Shown: positions 8,974 to 17,388 of the stretch, piece by piece
How positions within the stretch are numbered: position 1 is the first letter of the stretch
How the letters are laid out: every line of letters starts with the position of its first letter
Assembly: GCF_027923905.1 (NCBI RefSeq)
Contig: NZ_AP026966.1
Location: forward strand, 3,535,001-3,599,000
Source of the DNA: Massilia varians
GTDB lineage: Bacteria > Pseudomonadota > Gammaproteobacteria > Burkholderiales > Burkholderiaceae_D
Direction: 5' to 3'
DNA: 64,000 nucleotides
Notes under the pieces: model-generated
Database searches by the model: none
What the model saw: the letters and a program-made list of their open reading frames with translations, nothing else
What the model was told of the DNA's origin: nothing
Made by a program: the position numbers and the translations under genes

Positions 8974-9135
8974 ACATATACCTCGCGCAAAACATGCCGG
9001 CCTTTTGAGCCAGGCAAAACGCCATGTTATCGCATTGGCACGAACGCCTGTCAAGATTGCGTCTTGGCGGCGCCTGGCGTAGCATCGCGCGATCCGTGCC
9101 GGCATTTCCGCCGCCCGTCCTTACAAGGGAGAGAC

Positions 9136-10650
9136 ATGAAGAACGACATGCCGTCACAAGCGGCCCACCCCGTGAGCCAGACCCGCTCCTTCCTCACGGT
9201 GGCCCTGATCGAGTTGTGGGAACGCTTCGGCTACTACGGGATGCAGGCGCTGATCGTGTATTTCATGGTGCAGCGCCTCGGTTTCGAGGACAGCCGCGCC
9301 AACCTGGTATGGGGCGCGGCGGCGGCGCTGATCTACGTGGCCCCGGCCATCGGCGGCTGGATCGGCGACAAGGTGCTGGGCACCCGGCGCTGCATGATCC
9401 TGGGCGCGCTCATCCTCACCCTCGGCTACGCCCTGATGGCGGTGCCGACCACCAATACCTGGATGACCTTCTCCGCGCTCGGCGTGATCGTGGTCGGCAA
9501 CGGCCTGTTCAAGCCCAACACCGCCAACCTGGTGCGCAAGATCTACGAGGGCGACGATTCCAAGATCGACAGCGCCTTCACCATCTATTACATGGCGGTG
9601 AACGTCGGCTCCACCTTCTCGATGCTGGCCACGCCCTGGATCAAGGACTACGTCAACGCCACCTACGGCAATCACCTCGGGTGGCACGTGGCCTTCGCGG
9701 TGTGCAGCGTCGGCCTGATGGTCGGCCTGCTCACGGTCGGCCTGCTGCGCAAGACCATCGGCCACATCGGCTCGCCGCCGGACGCCGAGCCGCTGCGGGT
9801 GAACCGCCTGCTGGCGGTGCTGGCGGGCGGCGTGCTGGCCGTGGCCGCCTCGGCCGTCATCCTCGAGTACCGCGACCTGGCGCGCGCCTTCGTCTACGTG
9901 GCCGGCTTCGTCGTGCTCGGCATCTTCATCCACCTGATCCGCAGCAGCCAGCCGAACGAGCGCGCCGGCCTGATCGCGGCCCTGGTGCTGACCTTGCAGA
10001 CCGTGTTCTTCTTCATCTTCTACCAGCAGATGTCGACCTCGCTGTCGCTGTTCGCCCTGCGTAACGTCGACCTCGAGTTCACCGTGTTCGGCGCCCACCT
10101 GTGGACCTGGTCGCCGGCCCAGTTCCAGGCGCTCAACGCGATCTGGATCATGGTCCTGAGCCCGGTGCTGGCCTGGATCTACACCCGCGCCGGCAACAGC
10201 GGCAAGGACCTGTCGATCGCCGCCAAGTTCGCGCTCGGCTTCGCCGTGGTGGCGGCCGGCTTCTTCACCTATGGCGTGGCCGGCGCCTTCGCCGTGGGCG
10301 GCCTGACCTCGTCGTGGATCATGATCGCCGGCTACGGCCTGTACTCGCTGGGTGAGCTCCTGGTGAGCGGCCTGGGCCTGGCCATGATCGCGCGCTACGT
10401 GCCGGCGCGCATGGGCGGCTTCATGATGGGGGCGTACTTCGTCGCGGTCGGCATCTCGCAGTACCTGGGCGGGGTGGTGGCGAACCTGGCGGCGGTGCCG
10501 CAGGGCATGACCGATCCATTGCAGACGCTGCCGGTGTACACGAACCTGTTCAACAAGCTGGGCATCGCGGCGATCGGCTGCACGCTGGTTGCGCTGGCGG
10601 CGCTGCCGCTGATGCGCAGGCTGACGGCGACGCACCACGCGCACCAGTGA
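9136..10650 (+). CDS. POT/PTR family proton-coupled di/tripeptide transporter
   Basis: A 504-residue inner-membrane protein with about twelve to fourteen hydrophobic helices. Helix 1 carries the ExxERFxYYG signature (ELWERFGYYGMQ near residue 29-40) that couples proton and peptide binding, and helices 2-5 hold IGGWIGDKVLGTRR and GNGLFKPNTANLV, both POT family markers. It imports di- and tripeptides with protons, like DtpA/DtpB. The ATG at 9136 has AAGGGAGAG immediately upstream; earlier in-frame starts lack a ribosome-binding site. The gene ends just before a palindromic intergenic repeat, which may act as its transcript end. Confidence 0.94.
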   Translation: MKNDMPSQAAHPVSQTRSFLTVALIELWERFGYYGMQALIVYFMVQRLGFEDSRANLVWGAAAALIYVAPAIGGWIGDKVLGTRRCMILGALILTLGYALMAVPTTNTWMTFSALGVIVVGNGLFKPNTANLVRKIYEGDDSKIDSAFTIYYMAVNVGSTFSMLATPWIKDYVNATYGNHLGWHVAFAVCSVGLMVGLLTVGLLRKTIGHIGSPPDAEPLRVNRLLAVLAGGVLAVAASAVILEYRDLARAFVYVAGFVVLGIFIHLIRSSQPNERAGLIAALVLTLQTVFFFIFYQQMSTSLSLFALRNVDLEFTVFGAHLWTWSPAQFQALNAIWIMVLSPVLAWIYTRAGNSGKDLSIAAKFALGFAVVAAGFFTYGVAGAFAVGGLTSSWIMIAGYGLYSLGELLVSGLGLAMIARYVPARMGGFMMGAYFVAVGISQYLGGVVANLAAVPQGMTDPLQTLPVYTNLFNKLGIAAIGCTLVALAALPLMRRLTATHHAHQ

Positions 10651-10653
10651 TTT

Positions 10654-10765
10654 CGTAGGGTGGGCGGGTCTTCCCGCCCGCGCGTTCAACTCCCCGGTGC
10701 ATTGAGGCCGCGCGACTATTCACCAACTGCTTGAACGCGCGGACGGCAAAGCCGTCCACCCTACG
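10654..10765. repeat. palindromic intergenic repeat, copy 1
   Basis: The element starts CGTAGGGTGGGCGG and ends CCGTCCACCCTACG, an inverted repeat with one mismatch over 14 bases. Inside, GCGCGTTCAA (10680-10689) is matched by TTGAACGCGC (10731-10740), and each arm holds its own small hairpin: GGGCGGG/CCCGCCC on the left and GGACGGC/GCCGTCC on the right. The whole 112 bases can fold as one cruciform-like structure. A second copy with the same plan lies at 17279-17388. It sits 3 bases after the POT gene and 34 before the aminotransferase. Confidence 0.85.
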
Positions 10766-10799
10766 GTAAGATGCCGGATCAGATTTTACGGATTCCGGC

Positions 10800-12017
10800 A
10801 TGTCTATTACTTCCCCCACCGACACCCAGGCCCTGCGCGCCCTCCAGGTCGCCCAGCGCGTCCACGCCATCGAACCCTTCCGCGTCATGGAAATGGTCAA
10901 GGCCGCCGGCGAAATGAAGCGCAGCGGCATCGACGTCATCAGCATGAGCGTCGGCGAGCCCGATTTCACCGCCCCCGACATCGTCGCCCATGCGGCGATG
11001 GAAGCCATCAAGGGCGGGGTCACCCAGTACACCGATTCGCTCGGCCTGCGCGAACTGCGCGAAGCGATCTCCGGCCACTATGCCGCCGTGCACGGCCTCG
11101 ACATCGACCCGCGCCGCATCGTCGTCACCGCCGGCGCCTCGGCCGGCCTGCTGCTGGCCTGCGCCGCCCTGGTGGCCGATGGCGACGAGGTCCTGATGCC
11201 CGACCCCTGCTATCCCTGCAACCGCCATTTTGTCTCCGCCTTCGGCGGCAAGCCGGTGCTGGTGCCGGCAGGCAGCGAGGAGCGCTACCAGCTGAGCAGC
11301 GCCCACGTTGACGGGCACTGGAACGCACGCACGCGCGGCGTGCTGGTCGCCTCGCCGTCGAACCCGACCGGCACCTCGATGACGCCGGAGCAGCTGCGCG
11401 CCATGCTGGCCGCCGTCCGTGCGCGCGGCGGCTTCGCCATCATCGACGAGATCTACCAGGGGCTGTCCTACGATCACAAGCCGGTCAGCGCCCTGGCCTT
11501 CGACCCAAGCGCCATCACCGTCAACAGCTTCTCGAAATACTTCAGCATGACCGGCTGGCGCCTCGGCTGGCTGGTGGTGCCGGATGCACTGGTGCCGACC
11601 TTCGAAAAGCTGGCGCAGAACCTGTTCATCTGCGCCCCGACCGTGGCCCAGCAGGCCGCCCTGGCCTGCTTCACCCCGGAAGCCCTCGGCATCTACGAGG
11701 AACGCCGGCGCGAGTTCCAGCGCCGCCGCGATTTCCTGGTGCCGGCCCTGCGCCAGCTCGGCTTCGCGGTGCCGGTGATGCCGGACGGCGCCTTCTACGT
11801 GTATGCCGACATCAGCGCATTGCCGCATGCGCAGGCCGGCGACAGCACCGCGTTTGCCTGGTCGCTGCTGCGCGACGCGCAGGTGGCGATCGTGCCGGGA
11901 GATGATTTCGGTTTCGCCGCGCCCGCAAGGCACGTGCGCTTCTCGTACGCGACGCGCCTGGAGCGCATCGAGGAAGCGGTGGACCGCCTGGCGCGCCTGC
12001 TCGGCGCCTCAGGGTAG
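10800..12017 (+). CDS. class I/II PLP-dependent aminotransferase
   Basis: A 405-residue cytoplasmic fold-type I aminotransferase. The PLP-binding lysine is Lys246 in SFSKYFSMTGWR, the SPSNPTG block is at 185-191, and Asp216 in IIDEIYQG pairs with the pyridine nitrogen; VGEPDF near 51-56 and an AGASAG segment near 111-116 are also as expected for the AspC/AlaA-like subgroup. Which amino acid it uses cannot be told from these motifs. It begins 34 bases after the repeat with a weak ribosome-binding site, and converges on the hybrid kinase gene with two bases between stops. Confidence 0.93.
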   Translation: MSITSPTDTQALRALQVAQRVHAIEPFRVMEMVKAAGEMKRSGIDVISMSVGEPDFTAPDIVAHAAMEAIKGGVTQYTDSLGLRELREAISGHYAAVHGLDIDPRRIVVTAGASAGLLLACAALVADGDEVLMPDPCYPCNRHFVSAFGGKPVLVPAGSEERYQLSSAHVDGHWNARTRGVLVASPSNPTGTSMTPEQLRAMLAAVRARGGFAIIDEIYQGLSYDHKPVSALAFDPSAITVNSFSKYFSMTGWRLGWLVVPDALVPTFEKLAQNLFICAPTVAQQAALACFTPEALGIYEERRREFQRRRDFLVPALRQLGFAVPVMPDGAFYVYADISALPHAQAGDSTAFAWSLLRDAQVAIVPGDDFGFAAPARHVRFSYATRLERIEEAVDRLARLLGASG

Positions 12018-12019
12018 AT

Positions 12020-13402
12020 TCAGGCGCCGAGCAGGCGCGCCTCGCCGACCAGCTCGAGCAGGACCTCGGGCGCGGCCGGCTTGACCAGGTAGCGGTCGAA
12101 GCCGGCGCCGAATGCGCGCTCGCGGTCTTCGCCCTGGCCATAGCCGGACAGGGCGACCGCAAAGGGCGTGCGTCCGTGCGGCTGGTCGCGGCGCAGCCGC
12201 GCCATGATCTCCAGGCCGTCCATGCCCGGCAGGCCGATGTCGCAGATCAGGATGTCGTAGCGGCGCGCCTGCGCCGCCTCCAGGCCGGCGCGGCCGTCGT
12301 AGGCGACGGCGACTTCATGGCCGGCCAGCTCGAGCAGCGTGCGCAGGGTATCGCAGGCGTCCACGTTGTCTTCGATGAGCAGGATCCGGCAGGCGCCCTC
12401 CGCGGTGCTCGGCCCAAGCGGCGTCTCGTCCACGGGTGCGGCCGCCCCGGACAGCGGCAGGCGTACCGTGAAGCTGCTGCCCTTGCCCTCGCCGGCGCTG
12501 TCGGCCGCGACGCTTCCGCCGTGCATGCCGACCAGGTTGCGCACCACGTTCAGGCCGATACCCAGTCCGCCCTCCGAGCGCGCCAGCGAACGCGGCCCCT
12601 GGATGAACAGGTTGAAGACCTGGGGCAGCATCTCGGGGGCGATGCCGGAACCGTCATCGCTCACCGCGACCACCACTTCCTCGTCCGCGCGCCAGGCGCG
12701 CAGCACGATGTGGCCGCCGTCGGGGGTGTACTTGGAGGCATTGCCGAGCAGGTTGGCGAACACCTGGGTCAGGCGCACCGGGTCGCCGTCGATGGTGAAG
12801 GCGTCGTCTGGCAGTTCGATATCCAGGCGCTGGCCGCGTTCGCGGATGCGCGGCGCCACCGTCTCGACCGCCTGGTCGAGGGCGCCCGCCAGTGCCATCG
12901 GGCGCACCGACAGGGTGATCTTGCCGCTGCTGATGCGGGCGGCGTCGAGCAGGTCGTCGAGCAGGCGCGCCATGTGGTCGACCTGGCGTCTTACCACACC
13001 GGACACCTGGGCCAGTTGCGGCGATGATGGGCCGGAGGCGCCGACGCTGCTCAGCAGGCTGGCCGCCATGCTCAGCGGCGCCAGCGGGTTGCGCAGCTCG
13101 TGCGCCAGCATGGCCAGGAATTCGGTCTGGCGCCGGTTGGTGGCTTCGGCCAGGTCGCGCAGCGACTGGGCGCTGACGGTAGCCATGACCAGGTGTTCGT
13201 TGGCTTCGCGCAGCTGCTCGACCTGGGCTTCGAGGCGGGCGTGTTCGCGCGCCAGCACGCGGGTGTGCGACAGCTCGGCTTCGAGGGCTGCGATGCGCTG
13301 CTGCAGTTCCTGTTCGCGTGGCAAGTTGCCGAAGGAGTGCTTGTCTTCGCCCATCAGGGAACGTTGTTCAGAGCCAGATTGTGATTCATTAAACGTCCCC
13401 AT
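12020..13402 (-). CDS. soluble hybrid histidine kinase with C-terminal receiver, in the KaiC operon
   Basis: The 460-residue protein has no membrane segment. A coiled coil spans about 28-75, followed by a HisKA domain with phospho-acceptor His101 in HELRNPL, an ATPase domain (N-box NLLGNASKYTPDGG at 217-230, SDDGSGI at 248-254, GGLGIGL at 278-284) and a receiver domain from 338 with phospho-acceptor Asp388 in CDIGLPGMDG. It carries no known sensor domain, so its input is probably a partner protein. The ATG at 13402 follows the stop of the KaiC-like gene by seven bases, the GAGAC ribosome-binding site overlapping that stop; translation is likely coupled. The pairing suggests that the KaiC-like ATPase controls this kinase. 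An in-frame ATG at codon 17 is an alternative start. Confidence 0.9.
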   Translation of the reverse strand: MGTFNESQSGSEQRSLMGEDKHSFGNLPREQELQQRIAALEAELSHTRVLAREHARLEAQVEQLREANEHLVMATVSAQSLRDLAEATNRRQTEFLAMLAHELRNPLAPLSMAASLLSSVGASGPSSPQLAQVSGVVRRQVDHMARLLDDLLDAARISSGKITLSVRPMALAGALDQAVETVAPRIRERGQRLDIELPDDAFTIDGDPVRLTQVFANLLGNASKYTPDGGHIVLRAWRADEEVVVAVSDDGSGIAPEMLPQVFNLFIQGPRSLARSEGGLGIGLNVVRNLVGMHGGSVAADSAGEGKGSSFTVRLPLSGAAAPVDETPLGPSTAEGACRILLIEDNVDACDTLRTLLELAGHEVAVAYDGRAGLEAAQARRYDILICDIGLPGMDGLEIMARLRRDQPHGRTPFAVALSGYGQGEDRERAFGAGFDRYLVKPAAPEVLLELVGEARLLGA

Positions 13403-13409
13403 GTTTGTC

Positions 13410-14879
13410 TCATTCGTCCGAACTGACGCCGTTGACGCGTCCGTATAATATCCCGTTGACCTGGGCAGGAATGGTGTCGATGTCGATGCCATCGTCGGTG
13501 ATGCGGTATTCGCGCAGGTCATGGCTGTGGGAGGTGCCGCGCACCTTGACCACCGAGATGAAACGCCTGACGTGCCCGTCGGTTTCGGCATAGCGCATGG
13601 CCACGATGGCGTCGGTGAGATAGGCCATGTCGGCGCGCGCATAGTTCATGTCGACCGAGCGGTCGTCCAGGCCCACGGTCACCAGGGTCGAGACGCCGCG
13701 TTTGGCCAGGCTGCTCAGGATGCGGAACACCCCCTCGCGCAGGTCGCGCCGGCACTCCGGCGCCAGGTAAAGGCTGAACTCCGACAGCGAGTCGATTACC
13801 ACGCGGCGCGCGCCGGTGTGATCGATGGCGGTCAAGAGGTCGTCCTCGAACTCTTCGGCCGTCATGTCGATCTGCCGGCTTTCGACCACGCTCACCTGGC
13901 CCGCCTGGATCATGGCGGCCATCTCGGCATTGCGCAGGCGCGCAGTGCCCTTTTCGAAGCACATGATGACGCCCTTTTCGCCACGCTCGACGCCGGCGCG
14001 CAGGAACTTCGAACCCAGGATGGTCTTGCCGCAGCCGGTCGGGCCGATCGCCAGCAGCGAATGCCCCTGGGGCAGGCCGCCGTGCAGCATGTCGTCCAGG
14101 CCGGACACGCCAGTCGCGATGCGGCGCGGGTCGCGGTCCACCGAAACGCCCGGTTCGCGGTCGTCCGCCAGCGGGGGCAGCAGGCGCGGATAGATGCGCA
14201 AGCCGTCGTCGGTGATGCGGAACGTGTGCGAGCCGGACATGTGCGCCTGGCCGCGCATCTTGACGATCCGGATCTTGCGCACCACGGCGTTGCGGTCATG
14301 GATCTGGCTAAGGGCGATCATGCCGTCGGCCACGGTGGTAATCGGATTGGCCTCGACCTCGTTGTGCTGGTACTCGCCGATCAGGAAGGTGGTGGCCATC
14401 CAGCTGGTCATGCGGGTGCCGAGTTCCTGCACGAAAAACTGCAAGTCGCTCATGCCCTCGATGCCGCCCTTGCCGGTCTGGATCACGGAGCGGAAGGAAT
14501 CCACGAACACCAGGCTCGGCGCAAAATCCTCGACCTCCTGCGTGATGCGTTCGAGCACGCCGTTGAAGTCGCCGGCGCGCAGGTCGGCGGCCAGGTTGAC
14601 GTAGCGGATCGAGGTGTTCACCTTGTCGGTGTCGAAGAAAGAATACTGCTGCTGGTAGCGCAGCATCTTCAGGGGCGGCTCGCCCAGCACCGTGAAGAAC
14701 AGGGCGCGTCGCTGCGGATTTGCCAGCGCGAACATGATCTGGTGCGCCAGCGTGGTCTTGCCGCAGCCGGGGGCACCGGTGATCAGGTTGAAGGAGAATT
14801 CGTTCAGCCCACCGCCCAAGAGAACATCGAGCCCTGGCACCCCAGTGGCCAATTTTCCCAAGCTTACTTTGTCGGTCAT
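13410..14879 (-). CDS. KaiC-like double-domain RecA-fold ATPase
   Basis: The 489-residue protein has two tandem KaiC domains. Walker A motifs are GAPGCGKT at 35-42 and GPTGCGKT at 279-286; Walker B-like strands are LVFVDSF (about 123-129) and VVIDSLSEF (about 360-368). Each domain retains a single glutamate where cyanobacterial KaiC has a catalytic Glu pair (Glu67 in TVLGEPP; Glu309 in MCFEKGT). In the second domain the position of the KaiC autophosphorylation Ser-Thr pair reads Ala419-Tyr420 (ADMAYLTDAI), so clock-type phosphorylation is not expected. No kaiA or kaiB is in the window. The ATG follows directly on the TAA of the upstream gene (TAAATG), and the hybrid kinase follows seven bases later. 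Non-clock KaiC homologues often act as signalling ATPases; that role is inferred. Confidence 0.93.
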   Translation of the reverse strand: MTDKVSLGKLATGVPGLDVLLGGGLNEFSFNLITGAPGCGKTTLAHQIMFALANPQRRALFFTVLGEPPLKMLRYQQQYSFFDTDKVNTSIRYVNLAADLRAGDFNGVLERITQEVEDFAPSLVFVDSFRSVIQTGKGGIEGMSDLQFFVQELGTRMTSWMATTFLIGEYQHNEVEANPITTVADGMIALSQIHDRNAVVRKIRIVKMRGQAHMSGSHTFRITDDGLRIYPRLLPPLADDREPGVSVDRDPRRIATGVSGLDDMLHGGLPQGHSLLAIGPTGCGKTILGSKFLRAGVERGEKGVIMCFEKGTARLRNAEMAAMIQAGQVSVVESRQIDMTAEEFEDDLLTAIDHTGARRVVIDSLSEFSLYLAPECRRDLREGVFRILSSLAKRGVSTLVTVGLDDRSVDMNYARADMAYLTDAIVAMRYAETDGHVRRFISVVKVRGTSHSHDLREYRITDDGIDIDTIPAQVNGILYGRVNGVSSDE

Positions 14880-15278
14880 TTATTTCTGCTCCTGTGCATT
14901 CTTCTGCTGGCCTGGCGCCGGTTCCGCGGCGGCAGTGGCCGACTCCAGCAGGCGCTGGGTCAGTCTTTCCCCGATGAGTGTGGCAAGTAATTGGGTGAAG
15001 GTCCGCAGCAGGGCTTCGTTGGCGGCGGCGGCGCGCTGCGCGTCGACCAGTGCCATGCGTTCCTCCAGCGAGGTAAAGAGCTGTTCCGGCGCACGGCAAG
15101 GCTGCTGGGGCGCCAGCCAGGCGTGTTCGGGGCCGATCACGTGAACCGCGCGACCGAACAAGGCGCAGAACCCGCTCTCCCCGATCAGCGGGCAGAGATG
15201 CTGTGCGATGCGCCGCCATGGTTGCAGCAACACCCTGCCCCCATCGGATGAATCCGGCGCATCCGTACTATTCGTCAT
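14880..15278 (-). CDS. unknown small helical protein, first gene of the KaiC operon
   Basis: I do not recognise this 132-residue product. The first 25 residues are polar and probably disordered (MTNSTDAPDSSDGG). A hydrophobic segment with two cysteines and a GESGFCALFGRAVHVIG stretch follows, then about 65 residues that look all-helical (EERMALVDAQRAAAANEALL and TLIGERLTQRLLESA), ending in a charged tail. There is no signal peptide. The ATG at 15278 has only GAAGAC upstream; an in-frame start at 15440 would reach past the likely promoter. The stop TAA abuts the KaiC-like ATG, so the three genes are read together. It could be an adaptor between KaiC and the kinase or a sensor; this is a guess from position only. 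Confidence 0.72.
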   Translation of the reverse strand: MTNSTDAPDSSDGGRVLLQPWRRIAQHLCPLIGESGFCALFGRAVHVIGPEHAWLAPQQPCRAPEQLFTSLEERMALVDAQRAAAANEALLRTFTQLLATLIGERLTQRLLESATAAAEPAPGQQKNAQEQK

Positions 15279-15383
15279 GTCTTCGTCGTTCAACAATGAA
15301 TGCCGCAGGTGGTTGGGTGGAACTGTCGGGCTGGCGTCGTCGGGCGAGGCGGCAGAACCGCCTGCGCCCACGGTGCAGCGCGC

Positions 15384-15412
15384 ATTATAGCTTGCCGGTT
15401 CGGCAAACTGAA
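15384..15412 (-). promoter_or_regulatory. promoter of the KaiC operon with a palindromic operator in its spacer
   Basis: On the minus strand a perfect TATAAT (15389-15384) is separated by 17 bases from a weak -35 hexamer TTCAGT (15412-15407). Fifteen of the 17 spacer bases form a perfect inverted repeat, TTGCCG-AAC-CGGCAA (15406-15392), ideally placed for a repressor or a MerR-like activator. Transcription would start near 15377, about 100 bases before the first gene of the operon. Confidence 0.5.
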
Positions 15413-15516
15413 AAAATCGCCTTCGTTCTTCCTGAAACATTTTGCAATAGTGTCACATCGTCTTCCCCGCTAAGATAGTGTCGTCGAGCAATTTGCTCAT
15501 CATTCGCGGAAAAAAC

Positions 15517-17274
15517 ATGGAAAAGAAACTGGGTGCAGTCCTGTCGGCCGCCTGTGTCGTGCTGTTGTGCACGATGGCGCCGGCCACGGCCGCCACCGGC
15601 GCCGATGCGCGCTTCAAGACAATCTACACGAAAGAATGGAAGTGGCGCGTCACGGAACGGCTCGCCCGCGCCGAGGACGAGCGCGGGATCAGCCCGGCGT
15701 TCGCACGCGTGGACGCCCAGGCCCAGGAACGGCGCCGCGCCTACTGGGAGGGCATCCTGAAGGAACTCGACGCGATCAGGCCGGCCGACCTGTCTGCGGA
15801 TGAGCGTATCAATTTCTCCGTCTACCGCGCCCAGATCGCCGCCCTGCTCGATGCCCAGCGCTTCCGCGAATACGAACAGCCGGTCAATGCCGACAGCGCG
15901 TTCTGGACCAACGTCACCTTCGGGGCGCGCCGTCCGTTCAAGACGCTCGAGGATTACCGCAACTACCTGAAGCAGCTGGCCGCCCTGCCCGACTATTTCG
16001 AGCAGGAGACCGCCAACATGCGCGCCGGCCTGGCGCGCGGCTTCACGCCGCCGCAGGTCACCCTCAAGGGCCGCGACGTGGCGCTGGTGCCGATCGCCGA
16101 GGCCAAGACCCCGCAGGAGACGGTCTTCTATACCCCGTTCAAGAGCTTCCCGGCTTCAGTGCCGGACGCCGAGCAGGAAGCGCTGCGCGCACAGGCCGCG
16201 GCCGTGATCCGCGAGCAGGTGCAGCCGGCCTATGCCAAGGTGCTGGCCTTCTTCCGCAACGACTACCTGCCGCAGGCGCGCACCACGCTGGCCGCCGAGA
16301 GCATGCCGGGCGGGAAAGCCTACTACCAGTCGAAGATCGTCGAGTTTACCACCACCAACATGACGGCCGACCAGATCCACGCCATCGGCCTGGCCGAGAT
16401 GGCCAAGATCCGCGCCGAGATGCACGACACCATGAAGAAGGTGGACTTCAAGGGCGACCTGCCGGCCTTCCTGGCTTTTCTGCGCACCGACCCGCAGTTC
16501 TATGCCAAGACACCGAAAGAACTCCTGATGCACGCGGCCTGGACCGCCAAGAAGTTCGATGCCAAGGCCGACCAGTATTTCGGCTACCTGCCGCGCCGCC
16601 GCTTCGCAATCCTGCCGGTGCCCGACGACCAGGCGCCCTTCTACACCGCCGGCCGCGGCGGCGCCGGTTCGTATTGGGTGAATACCTACAACCTGCCGGC
16701 GCGCGCGCTCTACAGCCTGCCCGCGCTGACCCTGCACGAGTCGGCGCCCGGCCACGCCTTCCAGATGCCGGTGGCGCTGGAGCAGAAAGGCGTGCCGAAC
16801 TTCCGCCGCGCCTACATCTCCGCTTTCGGCGAAGGCTGGGCCCTGTACTCGGAACGCCTGGGCGTGGAGATGGGCATCTACGAGACGCCCTACGAGCACT
16901 TCGGCATGCTGAGCTACCAGGCCTGGCGCGCCTCGCGCCTGGTGGTCGATACCGGCATCCACGCCAAGGGCTGGACCCGCGAGCAGGCCCAGGCCTACCT
17001 GATGGAGAACACGGCGCTGGCCAAACACGAGGTCGAGACCGAGGTGGACCGCTACATCTCGTGGCCGGGCCAGGCGCTGTCCTACTACCTGGGGCAGATG
17101 GCGATCCAGGAGGCGCGCGCGCGGGCAGAAAAGGCGCTCGGGCCGAAGTTCGACATCCGCAATTTCCACGATACCGTGCTGCAACTGGGCTCGGTGCCGC
17201 TGCCGGTGCTGCAGCAGCGCATCGACGCCTTCATCGCGGATGGGGGCAAAAGCCCGTACCCCAAAGAGTCTTGA
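15517..17274 (+). CDS. exported DUF885 family metallopeptidase-like protein
   Basis: A 585-residue protein with a Sec signal peptide (MEKKLGAVLSAAC... cleaved near ATAATG, residue 25-28). The DUF885 hallmark HESAPGH, an HExxH-like zinc motif with the second histidine displaced, lies about residue 408-414, and the downstream glutamate motif GEGWALYSERLG follows about 32 residues later; together they suggest a gluzincin-type peptidase fold. YISWPGQALSYYLGQ near the C-terminus is another family block. Substrates of this family are largely unknown. I chose the ATG at 15517 because the signal peptide begins there; an upstream GTG at 15478 is possible. Its stop lies four bases before palindromic repeat copy 2. 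Confidence 0.9.
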   Translation: MEKKLGAVLSAACVVLLCTMAPATAATGADARFKTIYTKEWKWRVTERLARAEDERGISPAFARVDAQAQERRRAYWEGILKELDAIRPADLSADERINFSVYRAQIAALLDAQRFREYEQPVNADSAFWTNVTFGARRPFKTLEDYRNYLKQLAALPDYFEQETANMRAGLARGFTPPQVTLKGRDVALVPIAEAKTPQETVFYTPFKSFPASVPDAEQEALRAQAAAVIREQVQPAYAKVLAFFRNDYLPQARTTLAAESMPGGKAYYQSKIVEFTTTNMTADQIHAIGLAEMAKIRAEMHDTMKKVDFKGDLPAFLAFLRTDPQFYAKTPKELLMHAAWTAKKFDAKADQYFGYLPRRRFAILPVPDDQAPFYTAGRGGAGSYWVNTYNLPARALYSLPALTLHESAPGHAFQMPVALEQKGVPNFRRAYISAFGEGWALYSERLGVEMGIYETPYEHFGMLSYQAWRASRLVVDTGIHAKGWTREQAQAYLMENTALAKHEVETEVDRYISWPGQALSYYLGQMAIQEARARAEKALGPKFDIRNFHDTVLQLGSVPLPVLQQRIDAFIADGGKSPYPKES

Positions 17275-17278
17275 GAAA

Positions 17279-17388
17279 TGTAGGGTGGACGGGTTCCCCG
17301 TCCGCGCGTCCAACTGCACGATGACCTACTCGCTGCGTGGTTTCGACCATGATTTGAACGCGCGGACGGCGGAGCCGTCCACCCTACA
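17279..17388. repeat. palindromic intergenic repeat, copy 2, overlapping a gene's stop codon
   Basis: It begins TGTAGGGTGGACGGG and ends CCGTCCACCCTACA, a perfect inverted repeat of 14 bases. As in copy 1, CGCGCGTCCAA on the left is matched by TTTGAACGCGCG on the right, and both arms contain small hairpins (GACGGG/CCCCGTC and GACGGCGGAGCCGTC). The centre (about 17312-17352) differs from copy 1. It starts four bases after the DUF885 stop, and the TAG stop of the leftward outer-membrane gene (17386-17384) is part of the repeat's right edge. Confidence 0.85.
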
